NCBI GenBank assembly: GCA_902489965.1
Contig: CABUCA010000098.1
Span: 1-5,486 of the forward strand
From: an uncultured Collinsella sp.
GTDB lineage: Bacteria > Actinomycetota > Coriobacteriia > Coriobacteriales > Coriobacteriaceae
Length of the DNA stretch: 5,486 nt
Reading direction: 5' to 3'
The position numbers and the translations under genes were made by a program. Positions 1-4,335 of the stretch are shown here, one piece after another. The notes beneath the pieces were generated by a model that saw only the letters and a program-made list of their open reading frames with translations, was not told where the DNA came from and searched no databases. How positions within the stretch are numbered: the stretch's first letter is position 1; each line of letters opens with the position of its first letter.

Positions 1-31
1 GAACCCGCCAGACTTGACATCCAGCGGGTTC
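1..31 (-). terminator. Hairpin downstream of tRNA-Arg, probable terminator (T-tract outside window)
   Basis: Bases 1-8 (GAACCCGC) and 24-31 (GCGGGTTC) form a perfect 8-bp inverted repeat with a 15-base loop. It lies 14 bases beyond the 3' CCA of the minus-strand tRNA, where an intrinsic terminator would be expected. The minus-strand T-run needed to prove this would lie before base 1 and cannot be seen. On the plus strand the stem is followed by GTACAAAATG with no T-run, so a plus-strand terminator is unlikely. The stem might also extend beyond the edge. Confidence 0.5.
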
Positions 32-45
32 GTACAAAATGCAAA

Positions 46-121
46 TGGTGCCCCCGGGCGGATTCGAACCGTCGACACCCGCTTTAGGAGAGCGGTGCTC
101 TATCCCCTGAGCTACGGAGGC
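46..121 (-). tRNA. tRNA-Arg, anticodon CCT
   Basis: This is a complete cloverleaf on the minus strand, 76 nt including an encoded CCA (46-48) and discriminator A (49). The acceptor stem GCCTCCG/CGGGGGC contains one T-G wobble. The D stem is GCTC/GAGC with an 8-nt loop containing the GG pair. The anticodon stem is CCGCT/AGCGG with loop CTCCTAA, which gives anticodon CCT (86-88) and decodes AGG arginine codons. The variable loop is 5 nt, and the T loop TTCGAAT is canonical. The T stem GACGG/CCGCC has an A-C mismatch at position 50-64, but every other pair is sound. AGG is usually a rare codon in GC-rich genomes, so this is likely a minor isoacceptor. It is the last gene before the window edge and sits behind its own probable promoter. 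Confidence 0.96.
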
Positions 122-131
122 ATGTTGTACT

Positions 132-140
132 AGTGTAGCA
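132..140 (-). promoter_or_regulatory. Extended -10 promoter for tRNA-Arg
   Basis: On the minus strand the sequence reads TGC-TACACT, an extended -10 motif (TGn plus a 5/6 match to TATAAT, at 137-132). It would start transcription a few bases upstream of the tRNA 5' end at 121. No convincing -35 is present: the hexamer at 17-bp spacing is GTATTG. Extended -10 promoters can work without a good -35. The call rests on position and motif only. Confidence 0.4.
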
Positions 141-179
141 GATTTACTGCATCGCAATACGTCGCATGACTAGACTTCG

Positions 180-248
180 AAGTTGCGGTGGAATAGTTCC
201 TGTCTGAAGCATCTAAAGCCGTATTTAGGAACTATTTCGCCGCAACTT
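180..248. repeat. Long inverted repeat, 22-bp arms and 25-base loop
   Basis: Arms 180-201 and 227-248 are reverse complements except at two positions (189/239 and 191/237). Both exceptions become G-U pairs if the plus strand is transcribed, so a plus-strand RNA would form an unbroken 22-bp stem. A minus-strand RNA would carry two A-C mismatches. The element starts 8 bases after the DUF956 stop codon and is not followed by a T-run on either strand, so it does not look like an intrinsic terminator. It could be a REP/MITE-like dispersed element, a 3'-end stabiliser of the operon transcript or a factor-dependent termination site. I saw no second copy in this window, and no obvious target-site duplication. 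Confidence 0.8.
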
Positions 249-256
249 ATGAGGAG

Positions 257-655
257 CTAGTTGCCTTTGTGGAAGAGGTTTTTGATAACGGAGGGGATGC
301 TCTTGGCGCCCTTGGCCGTCACATCAATAAAGTCGGGCGAACGCACGAGCTTATCCTCGTCGACGTACTTGCGGACCGCGCGCAACGTCTCTTTGTCGTC
401 GCGCGTCGAAAACGTAAAGTGACCGTTGTCCTTGGTGAAGATGGCAAAACGCGTAATCTTCTTGGTGCCGCGCAAAACCTCGGCGGCAATATAGTCGACC
501 TCATCCCACGGGATCTGAATATAATCCTCGGGATTGCGCTCGTTGTAATACTCGAACGCCTTATTGCCCACCATCACGTTACCGTGGCTGGTAAGCCCCA
601 TCAGGCAGGTTGCCGGCGTTGCCAGATCGACCGTGCTGTTCTGAGATTGCGCCAT
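257..655 (-). CDS. manO: DUF956 family protein, ManO-type, mannose PTS-associated
   Basis: The 132-residue protein belongs to the DUF956 family, whose members usually follow the IID gene of mannose-family PTS operons (manO in lactic acid bacteria). Recognisable family segments are VDLATPATCLMGLTSHG near the N-terminus, KAFEYYNERNPEDYIQIPW in the middle, then VDYIAAEV, FAIFTKDNGHFTFSTRD and the VRSPDF block near the C-terminus. It has no membrane segment or signal peptide and should be cytoplasmic. Its biochemical role is not established; a regulatory role on the PTS has been proposed from its context. I chose the ATG at 655 because GGAGGG and GAGG lie 5-10 bases upstream, and because the family begins with M-x-Q-S-x-N. 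An in-frame GTG/ATG-type start 17 codons upstream would fall inside the terminator-like hairpin. The gene is separated from manZ by about 120 bp. Confidence 0.9.
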   Translation of the reverse strand: MAQSQNSTVDLATPATCLMGLTSHGNVMVGNKAFEYYNERNPEDYIQIPWDEVDYIAAEVLRGTKKITRFAIFTKDNGHFTFSTRDDKETLRAVRKYVDEDKLVRSPDFIDVTAKGAKSIPSVIKNLFHKGN

Positions 656-660
656 GCGCG

Positions 661-671
661 CCTCGCCCTCC
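661..671 (-). promoter_or_regulatory. Shine-Dalgarno for DUF956 gene (decides the start)
   Basis: On the minus strand this reads GGAGGGCGAGG. The GAGG part ends 5 bases, and GGAGGG 10 bases, before the ATG at 655. This supports the 132-residue form over the 149-residue form starting at 706. Confidence 0.7.
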
Positions 672-719
672 AAATAAAACAATCGGACCGCATCCAGTGT
701 ACCCACCGGGTGCGGTCCG
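671..719 (-). terminator. Intrinsic terminator or attenuator between manZ and DUF956
   Basis: Arms 684-692 and 711-719 are a perfect 9-bp GC-rich inverted repeat (minus strand CGGACCGCA...TGCGGTCCG), with two further inner G-C pairs (694-695 with 708-709) after one mismatch. On the minus strand the stem is followed at once by a U-rich stretch, ATTGTTTTATTT. This is the layout of a rho-independent terminator at the end of manXYZ. The U-tract is interrupted by single A and G bases, so termination may be partial, which would let some transcripts reach the DUF956 gene. Confidence 0.65.
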
Positions 720-775
720 TTTCAATGGCTCAAAAGCCCTTGCCTAGCAATTCTCGGTCTTAAGCCGAAACGTGC

Positions 776-1696
776 TTACATGAAGCCGCAGACGCGACCG
801 ATGATGCCGATGGCGAAGAGAGCCAGGATGATGACGATCGGGCTGACCTTCTTCTTGAGGAGCTTGCAGACCAGCAGGGTCAGGCACACGGCGGCAAGGC
901 CGGGGATGAGCTGATCGAGGTTGGCCTGAAGCGTGGTGACCTTCACCTGATCAAGGGCGTTAGCACCGATGGAGTTATACATCGTCAGTGCTTCCTTGAC
1001 ACCCTCAGAACCGGAGGGCAGGTTAGCCCAGTCGATAAAGGCGCCAGCAGACTGCGTGACCTTGGAGACGACCGGGGTGAAGGAGATGGACACCCAGCGC
1101 TCGACCAGGGCGCCGATGATGAACATACCCAGGATGGAAGCACCCTCGGTGACCTTGCCCATCAGACCGCCGGAGAGGTCCTTGGCGATGGAGGAGCCGA
1201 CCTTGTAGCCAAACTCCTGCGTGTACCACAGGAAGGCGTAACGGATGATGTTCCACGCGAAGAAGAACAGCAGCGGACCGGCGATGCTGCCGGACAGGGC
1301 CAGGGAAGCGCCCAGAGCGCCCAGAATCGGGCGAAGGGTGAACCAGAAGGCGGGGTCGCCGACGCCGGCGAGCGGGCCCATCATACCGACCTTGACGCCC
1401 TGAATGGCGACGTCGTCAATCGGGGCACCGTTGGCGCGCTCCTCCTCGAGAGCGAGGGTAACGCCAATGACGGGGGCGGAAACATAGGGGTGGGTGTTAT
1501 AGAACTCCAGGTGGCGCTTAAGAGCGGCAATCTGGTCATCCTTGCTGGTGTAGAGCTTCTTGATCGCAGGGATCATTGCGAAGCACCAGCCGCCGTTCTG
1601 CATACGCTCGTAGTTCCACGAGCCCTGAAGGAACTGATGACGGAAGCAAACCTTCTTGCGGTCAGCCTTGGTGAGCTGAATCTTGTTCTCTGCCAT
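776..1696 (-). CDS. manZ: PTS mannose/fructose/sorbose-family EIID component
   Basis: This protein of 306 residues matches the EIID family in length and layout. EIID is the membrane-associated partner of EIIC in mannose-family phosphotransferase permeases and is needed for sugar translocation and phosphorylation. The N-terminal block contains the family pattern FLQGSWNYERMQNGGWCFAM followed by IPAIKKLY. The centre has a glycine-rich GVKVGMMGPLAGVGDP segment, typical of EIID. The C-terminus ends in a hydrophobic span, a KKK stretch and a second hydrophobic span (LAAVCLTLLVCKL and IVIILALFAIGIIG), consistent with C-terminal membrane anchoring. I chose the ATG at 1696, preceded by GGAGGGGAG. A GTG three codons earlier (1705) lies inside the Shine-Dalgarno and is less likely. 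The gene starts 16 bp after the manY stop, so translation may be coupled. Substrate cannot be told from sequence: mannose, glucose, fructose and sorbose types share this architecture. Confidence 0.96.
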   Translation of the reverse strand: MAENKIQLTKADRKKVCFRHQFLQGSWNYERMQNGGWCFAMIPAIKKLYTSKDDQIAALKRHLEFYNTHPYVSAPVIGVTLALEEERANGAPIDDVAIQGVKVGMMGPLAGVGDPAFWFTLRPILGALGASLALSGSIAGPLLFFFAWNIIRYAFLWYTQEFGYKVGSSIAKDLSGGLMGKVTEGASILGMFIIGALVERWVSISFTPVVSKVTQSAGAFIDWANLPSGSEGVKEALTMYNSIGANALDQVKVTTLQANLDQLIPGLAAVCLTLLVCKLLKKKVSPIVIILALFAIGIIGRVCGFM

Positions 1697-1704
1697 ATGT
1701 ATCA

Positions 1705-1713
1705 CTCCCCTCC
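1705..1713 (-). promoter_or_regulatory. Shine-Dalgarno for manZ, overlapping the manY stop
   Basis: The minus strand reads GGAGGGGAG. Its first base is the last base of the manY TAG codon. GGGGAG sits 8 bases before the ATG at 1696, whereas the in-frame GTG at 1705 overlaps the site itself. This favours the 1696 start. Confidence 0.7.
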
Positions 1714-2531
1714 TACTCGTAATCGTTCAGAATGTCGCCGAGCGGGTCACCGGAGCCGCCGCCCATGCCGCCACCCTGCTTGGCCAGATCCTTAAGGCCA
1801 AGGTAGATGAGGGCAAGGGAGATGCCGATGAGGCCAAGGGCGATCAGCGTGAGCTGAGGGATGGCAGCAAGGACAAAGCCGAGGATGAAGAACGGCCAGG
1901 TCTCCTTGGTGGCCATCATGTTGATGACCATGGCGTAACCGACGGAAGCGACCATGCCGCCGCCGACAGCCATACCGCCGGACAACCAGTCGGGCATAGC
2001 GTTAAGCGCGTTGGTAACAGCCTCGGCCGGGATGATGCACAGAAGTACTGCCGGGATGGCGATACGAAGGCCCTGCATGAGGATAGCAGCGTACTGCCAG
2101 CGCTCGATGCCGGAGAAGTCGCCCTTCTCGGCGCAACCGTCCATGGCGTGAGCGATAGCGGTAGCCAGGGTACGGCAGATCATGGTCAGGAACAGACCAG
2201 CGACCGACAGCGGGACGGCGACGGCGATGGCGGCGGTAACGGCCTTTGCCGAATCGGTGGCGCCACCGTTGAGGGCGAGCACCATGATGATCGAAGAAGC
2301 GACCGAGGCCAGAGCGGCGTCAGGCGCGACAGCGGCGCCAACGTTAGCCCAGCCAAGGGCCATCATCTGGAGCGAACCGCCCAGGAGGATGCCCTCCTGA
2401 AGGTGACCGGTTACGAGACCGATAAGCGTGCATGCCACGAGCGGCTGATGGAACTGGAACTCATCCAGAATGCCTTCCATACCGGCAAGCAACGCGACAA
2501 TCGCAACAAGCAGAATAGTGATTGCAGACAT
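1713..2531 (-). CDS. manY: PTS mannose/fructose/sorbose-family EIIC component (permease)
   Basis: At 272 residues this has the usual EIIC length. EIIC forms the sugar channel in the cytoplasmic membrane together with EIID. The N-terminal part holds the family block GMEGILDEFQFHQPLVACTL, then IGLVTGHLQEGILLGGSLQM, then the ALGWANVGAAVAPDAALAS segment. Several hydrophobic spans follow (about residues 100-125, 150-170, 190-210 and 217-250). VGYAMVINMM is another family block in the second half. The tail is glycine-rich and ends in DPLGDILNDYE, a charged cytoplasmic end. The ATG at 2531 is preceded by AGGAGGG at a 9-base spacing. The gene follows the manX stop by 18 bp. Together with manX and manZ it makes a complete mannose-class Enzyme II. 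Confidence 0.97.
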   Translation of the reverse strand: MSAITILLVAIVALLAGMEGILDEFQFHQPLVACTLIGLVTGHLQEGILLGGSLQMMALGWANVGAAVAPDAALASVASSIIMVLALNGGATDSAKAVTAAIAVAVPLSVAGLFLTMICRTLATAIAHAMDGCAEKGDFSGIERWQYAAILMQGLRIAIPAVLLCIIPAEAVTNALNAMPDWLSGGMAVGGGMVASVGYAMVINMMATKETWPFFILGFVLAAIPQLTLIALGLIGISLALIYLGLKDLAKQGGGMGGGSGDPLGDILNDYE

Positions 2532-2540
2532 GTATCGGAC

Positions 2541-2547
2541 CCTCCTT
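2541..2547 (-). promoter_or_regulatory. Shine-Dalgarno for manY
   Basis: AGGAGGG on the minus strand ends 9 bases before the manY ATG at 2531. It lies in the 18-bp gap after the manX stop, so it is a strong independent ribosome site inside the operon. Confidence 0.75.
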
Positions 2548-2549
2548 TA

Positions 2550-3539
2550 CTATGCTTGAGCGGCCAGTTCGGCCTTAGCTTTCTTCAACATGGCGTCGAG
2601 ATCCTCGGAGGAATCCGAAGGAACCTTGCGGACCTCGAACTTGACGCCCTTGGCCTTGAGGGCCTCGAGAGTCTTGACGTCATCATCGCCCATAGCGACG
2701 GCGTTGGTGACGACGACCTTGCCCTTGGAGTGAGCCATGGAACCGATGTTGACTTCCTTGATGTCGACGCCGGCCTCGATGGCCTTGAGCAGATCCTGCG
2801 GGTTCTCGAAGAGCAGCATGGCCTTGGTGTCACCAAAGCGCGTGTCCTTGACGACCTCGGCCATCTTCTTGATGGGAACGACGTTGGCATGGACTCCCGG
2901 AGGGGCAGCCTGCTCGATCATGGTCTTGCGGAGCTCGTCGTGAGCAACGCCGTCGGAAACCACGATGATGCGGTTGGGGTTAATCTGCTTGGTCCACGTG
3001 GTGGCCACCTGACCATGCAGCAGACGGGTGTCGATACGGACGTGGGCAATCTTGATGTGCCCGTCGCCGATGACCGTTCCCGGAGGAATGGCGCCTGCAG
3101 GAGCAGCGGCGGCCGTAGCCGGCTTCTTCTCCTCGGGCTCCAGAGACTCGGGCTTGACGCGTACGCCAGCCTTAGCCTCAGTCACGAGATGTTTTGCGAT
3201 CGCATGTGCAGTGTTCTTTGCGTCAAAACGCTGCGAATATGCCTCGATGAGCATAGGCAGGTTGACACCGGTGACGATAGCCCAGGAATCGTGGCCCTCG
3301 ATGAGCCCGCTGATCTGGTTGAACGGCGTGCCGCCCCACAGATCAACGAGGAAGAGCACCTGCTCCTGGTCTTCGAAGGAAGCGATTGCTTCCTCGACCT
3401 TGGCACGGAAGTCGTCGGGGCCCATGCTCGGCTCGAGCGAGACCACGGCAACAGACGGCTGATCGCCAAAGACCATCGAGCCCGTCTGCTTGATTCCAGC
3501 TGCCAAGTCCCCGTGGCTAGCAAGAACAATACTTACCAT
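2550..3539 (-). CDS. manX: PTS mannose-family EIIAB fusion protein
   Basis: This 329-residue cytoplasmic phosphotransferase joins the EIIA and EIIB domains, as in the classic ManX/ManL proteins. The IIA domain (about 1-122) opens with a beta strand and the motif LASHG, whose His9 should accept phosphate from HPr. It also has FLVDLWGGTPFNQ at about 63-75. A linker rich in Ala, Pro and Glu follows (about 123-158). The IIB domain (about 160-325) contains RIDTRLLHGQVATTW, with His175 as the second phosphate carrier, then RIIVVSDGVAHD. Both key histidines are present, so the protein should be active. I chose the ATG at 3539, 7 bases after AGGAGG; an adjacent in-frame GTG at 3542 is the alternative and changes only one residue. 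It is the first gene of the operon, with a promoter-like -10 about 70 bp upstream. Confidence 0.97.
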   Translation of the reverse strand: MVSIVLASHGDLAAGIKQTGSMVFGDQPSVAVVSLEPSMGPDDFRAKVEEAIASFEDQEQVLFLVDLWGGTPFNQISGLIEGHDSWAIVTGVNLPMLIEAYSQRFDAKNTAHAIAKHLVTEAKAGVRVKPESLEPEEKKPATAAAAPAGAIPPGTVIGDGHIKIAHVRIDTRLLHGQVATTWTKQINPNRIIVVSDGVAHDELRKTMIEQAAPPGVHANVVPIKKMAEVVKDTRFGDTKAMLLFENPQDLLKAIEAGVDIKEVNIGSMAHSKGKVVVTNAVAMGDDDVKTLEALKAKGVKFEVRKVPSDSSEDLDAMLKKAKAELAAQA

Positions 3540-3546
3540 CACATAA

Positions 3547-3552
3547 CCTCCT
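3547..3552 (-). promoter_or_regulatory. Shine-Dalgarno for manX (decides the start)
   Basis: A full AGGAGG on the minus strand is placed 7 bases before the ATG at 3539 and only 4 bases before the in-frame GTG at 3542. The ATG is the better placed start. Confidence 0.8.
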
Positions 3553-3609
3553 TTTTGTCTACGTATTTCCTACACGACATGAAAGGAGTATACCTGTTTG
3601 GATTGTGGA

Positions 3610-3638
3610 ATTATAGCTAAATTCGCAAAAGGTTGCAT
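3610..3638 (-). promoter_or_regulatory. Probable sigma-70-type promoter of manXYZ
   Basis: The minus strand carries a perfect TATAAT at 3615-3610. The hexamer 17 bp upstream is ATGCAA (3638-3633), only a 3/6 match to TTGACA. Transcription would start near 3603, giving a leader of roughly 60-65 bases before the manX ATG. A weak -35 beside a perfect -10 often points to an activator, and a GTTTAAAC palindrome lies just upstream, centred near -44 from the predicted start. A second -10-like TATACT occurs at 3592-3587 but has no -35 partner. Confidence 0.5.
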
Positions 3639-3640
3639 TA

Positions 3641-3651
3641 TTTGTTTAAAC
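3641..3651. promoter_or_regulatory. Candidate operator, TTTGTTTAAAC copy 1 (promoter-proximal)
   Basis: The 8-base palindrome GTTTAAAC (3644-3651) with a shared TTT flank lies directly upstream of the predicted manX -35 region. An identical 11-mer occurs at 3803-3813. A palindrome at about -44 is a usual activator position. Its role as an operator is inferred from repetition, symmetry and position only; the cognate protein is unknown. Confidence 0.35.
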
Positions 3652-3672
3652 GTCTAAGTTTGTTACAAGTTG

Positions 3673-3715
3673 ATTACGTTGCTGGCTTATAGCTCATTGC
3701 CTGCTAAAACGTGAT
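3673..3715. repeat. Imperfect dyad in the manX upstream region
   Basis: ACGTT-GCTGGC (3676-3686) faces GCCTGC-TAA-AACGT (3699-3712). It gives five A/T/G/C pairs, a three-base bulge, and a six-pair inner stem with one T-T mismatch, around a 12-base loop. Two or three further outer pairs are possible. Neither strand has a strong T-run after it, so it is not a convincing terminator. It might be a weak hypA-transcript end structure or a protein-binding site. Confidence 0.35.
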
Positions 3716-3802
3716 TTGCTGATTGTTTTCAAAGACATATAAAGGTGCACCGTTCGTTAAGACCGCTTTTAGGTGAATCCCAATGCGTCTGCGTGCCACC
3801 AT

Positions 3803-3813
3803 TTTGTTTAAAC
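3803..3813. promoter_or_regulatory. Candidate operator, TTTGTTTAAAC copy 2 (distal)
   Basis: This is an exact second copy of the promoter-proximal 11-mer, with the GTTTAAAC palindrome at 3806-3813, 162 bp farther from manX. The spacing (about 15 helical turns) would allow looping between two bound regulators, which is inference. Confidence 0.3.
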
Positions 3814-3876
3814 AGACATGACTTGACTAACCGAAGCAAATATGTTTAGAACTCTAGCCCATGTAGACATTAGATG

Positions 3877-4305
3877 TTAGGCGATGTGGAGAGGGTTGGC
3901 GGCGTCGACGGCATCGGGGGCGTCGGAGAGGCCGTCGGGGGCAGCGTCTGCCGGATCCTCGTCGGGGGTCTCAATCTGTTTGATCATGACCTCCTGGCCC
4001 TGCAGCAGATATGTTTCGCCGCTGCCGCAATGGGGGCAGGTCTTGCCGTGCTCGACTGTCGCGTAGTCGCGGCCGCACGCCTCGCAATGCGTCACGGCCT
4101 CGACGGACTCCACGATAAGCTCCGCGCCCTGCGCGATAGGCTTTTTATCTGCCGCCCAGCGCCAAGCGTCGAGCAACAAGTCGGGAACGACGCCCGAGAC
4201 CTCGCCCAGCAGCAACGTCACGCTCGAAACGCGACGCACGCCATGAGCGCGCGCCACATTCTCAACATCGCGAATGATGTGATAGACGATTCCCAGTTCA
4301 TGCAC
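3877..4305 (-). CDS. hypA: HypA, hydrogenase maturation nickel metallochaperone
   Basis: HypA delivers nickel to [NiFe] hydrogenase precursors, normally with the GTPase HypB. The N-terminal Met-His-Glu is the conserved nickel site (His2). A zinc-binding domain has two CxxC pairs, C74/C77 and C90/C93, in the order expected for HypA. The core of about 112 residues matches the family's usual 113-118. The protein then continues for about 30 residues in a tail rich in Asp, Ala and Pro, giving 142 residues in all. Translation starts at GTG (4305), which keeps the obligatory MHE start; only a weak GGAAG lies 5 bases upstream. It follows the oxidoreductase gene by 30 bp and is probably in the same operon. 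No hypB or hydrogenase subunit gene is in the window. The paralogue HybF is an alternative name for the same family. Confidence 0.95.
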   Translation of the reverse strand: MHELGIVYHIIRDVENVARAHGVRRVSSVTLLLGEVSGVVPDLLLDAWRWAADKKPIAQGAELIVESVEAVTHCEACGRDYATVEHGKTCPHCGSGETYLLQGQEVMIKQIETPDEDPADAAPDGLSDAPDAVDAANPLHIA

Positions 4306-4335
4306 TTTTTCTTCCGCCGTTCCCGTTATGACTAC

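Larger units (their letters stand above)
3543..3876. other. Gene-free A+T-rich intergenic region upstream of manX
   Basis: These 334 bases separate hypA from manX and are visibly richer in A and T than the flanking genes. I see no credible gene on either strand. The longest noticeable plus-strand frame near manX is a 13-codon frame (3579-3620) without a ribosome site. The region contains the manX Shine-Dalgarno, a TATAAT box, two copies of TTTGTTTAAAC, and an imperfect dyad at 3673-3715. No hairpin with a T-run follows the hypA stop, so where the hypA transcript ends is unclear. Confidence 0.85.

Noticed and set aside
14..42. TTGACA at 14-19 as a plus-strand -35 box
   Set aside because: The best -10-like sequence (TACAAA) is only 13 bases downstream, the hexamer lies in the loop of a hairpin, and no plus-strand gene follows.
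656..706. A 17-residue longer N-terminus for the DUF956 protein starting at 706
   Set aside because: The extra codons run through the hairpin and U-tract, lack a suitable ribosome site, and are absent from the usual family start. The ATG at 655 has a good Shine-Dalgarno.
269..763. A 164-codon plus-strand open frame opposite the DUF956 gene
   Set aside because: The minus-strand frame is a clear DUF956 protein with a ribosome site. The plus-strand frame crosses the gene, the terminator-like hairpin and the intergenic gap, and matches nothing I know.
1683..3620. A 645-codon open frame on the plus strand opposite manX and manY
   Set aside because: It lies antisense to three unmistakable PTS genes, and its product is low-complexity, rich in Asp, Gly, His and Arg, as expected of a reverse frame of GC-rich coding DNA. 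It has no recognisable domain.
3579..3620. A 13-codon plus-strand frame with ATG in the manX leader
   Set aside because: It has no Shine-Dalgarno, is antisense to the manX leader, and is too short to distinguish from chance.
3716..3743. Plus-strand promoter-like pair TTGCTG and TATAAA with 16-bp spacing
   Set aside because: No gene or structured RNA follows on the plus strand before the antisense of hypA, and A+T-rich DNA gives such matches by chance.
3782..3799. Sigma-54-like -24/-12 element (minus strand TGGCAC...GC) upstream of manX
   Set aside because: The GG and GC doublets are 9 rather than 10 bases apart, and the site is about 250 bp from manX. The likely host lineage is not expected to use sigma-54.
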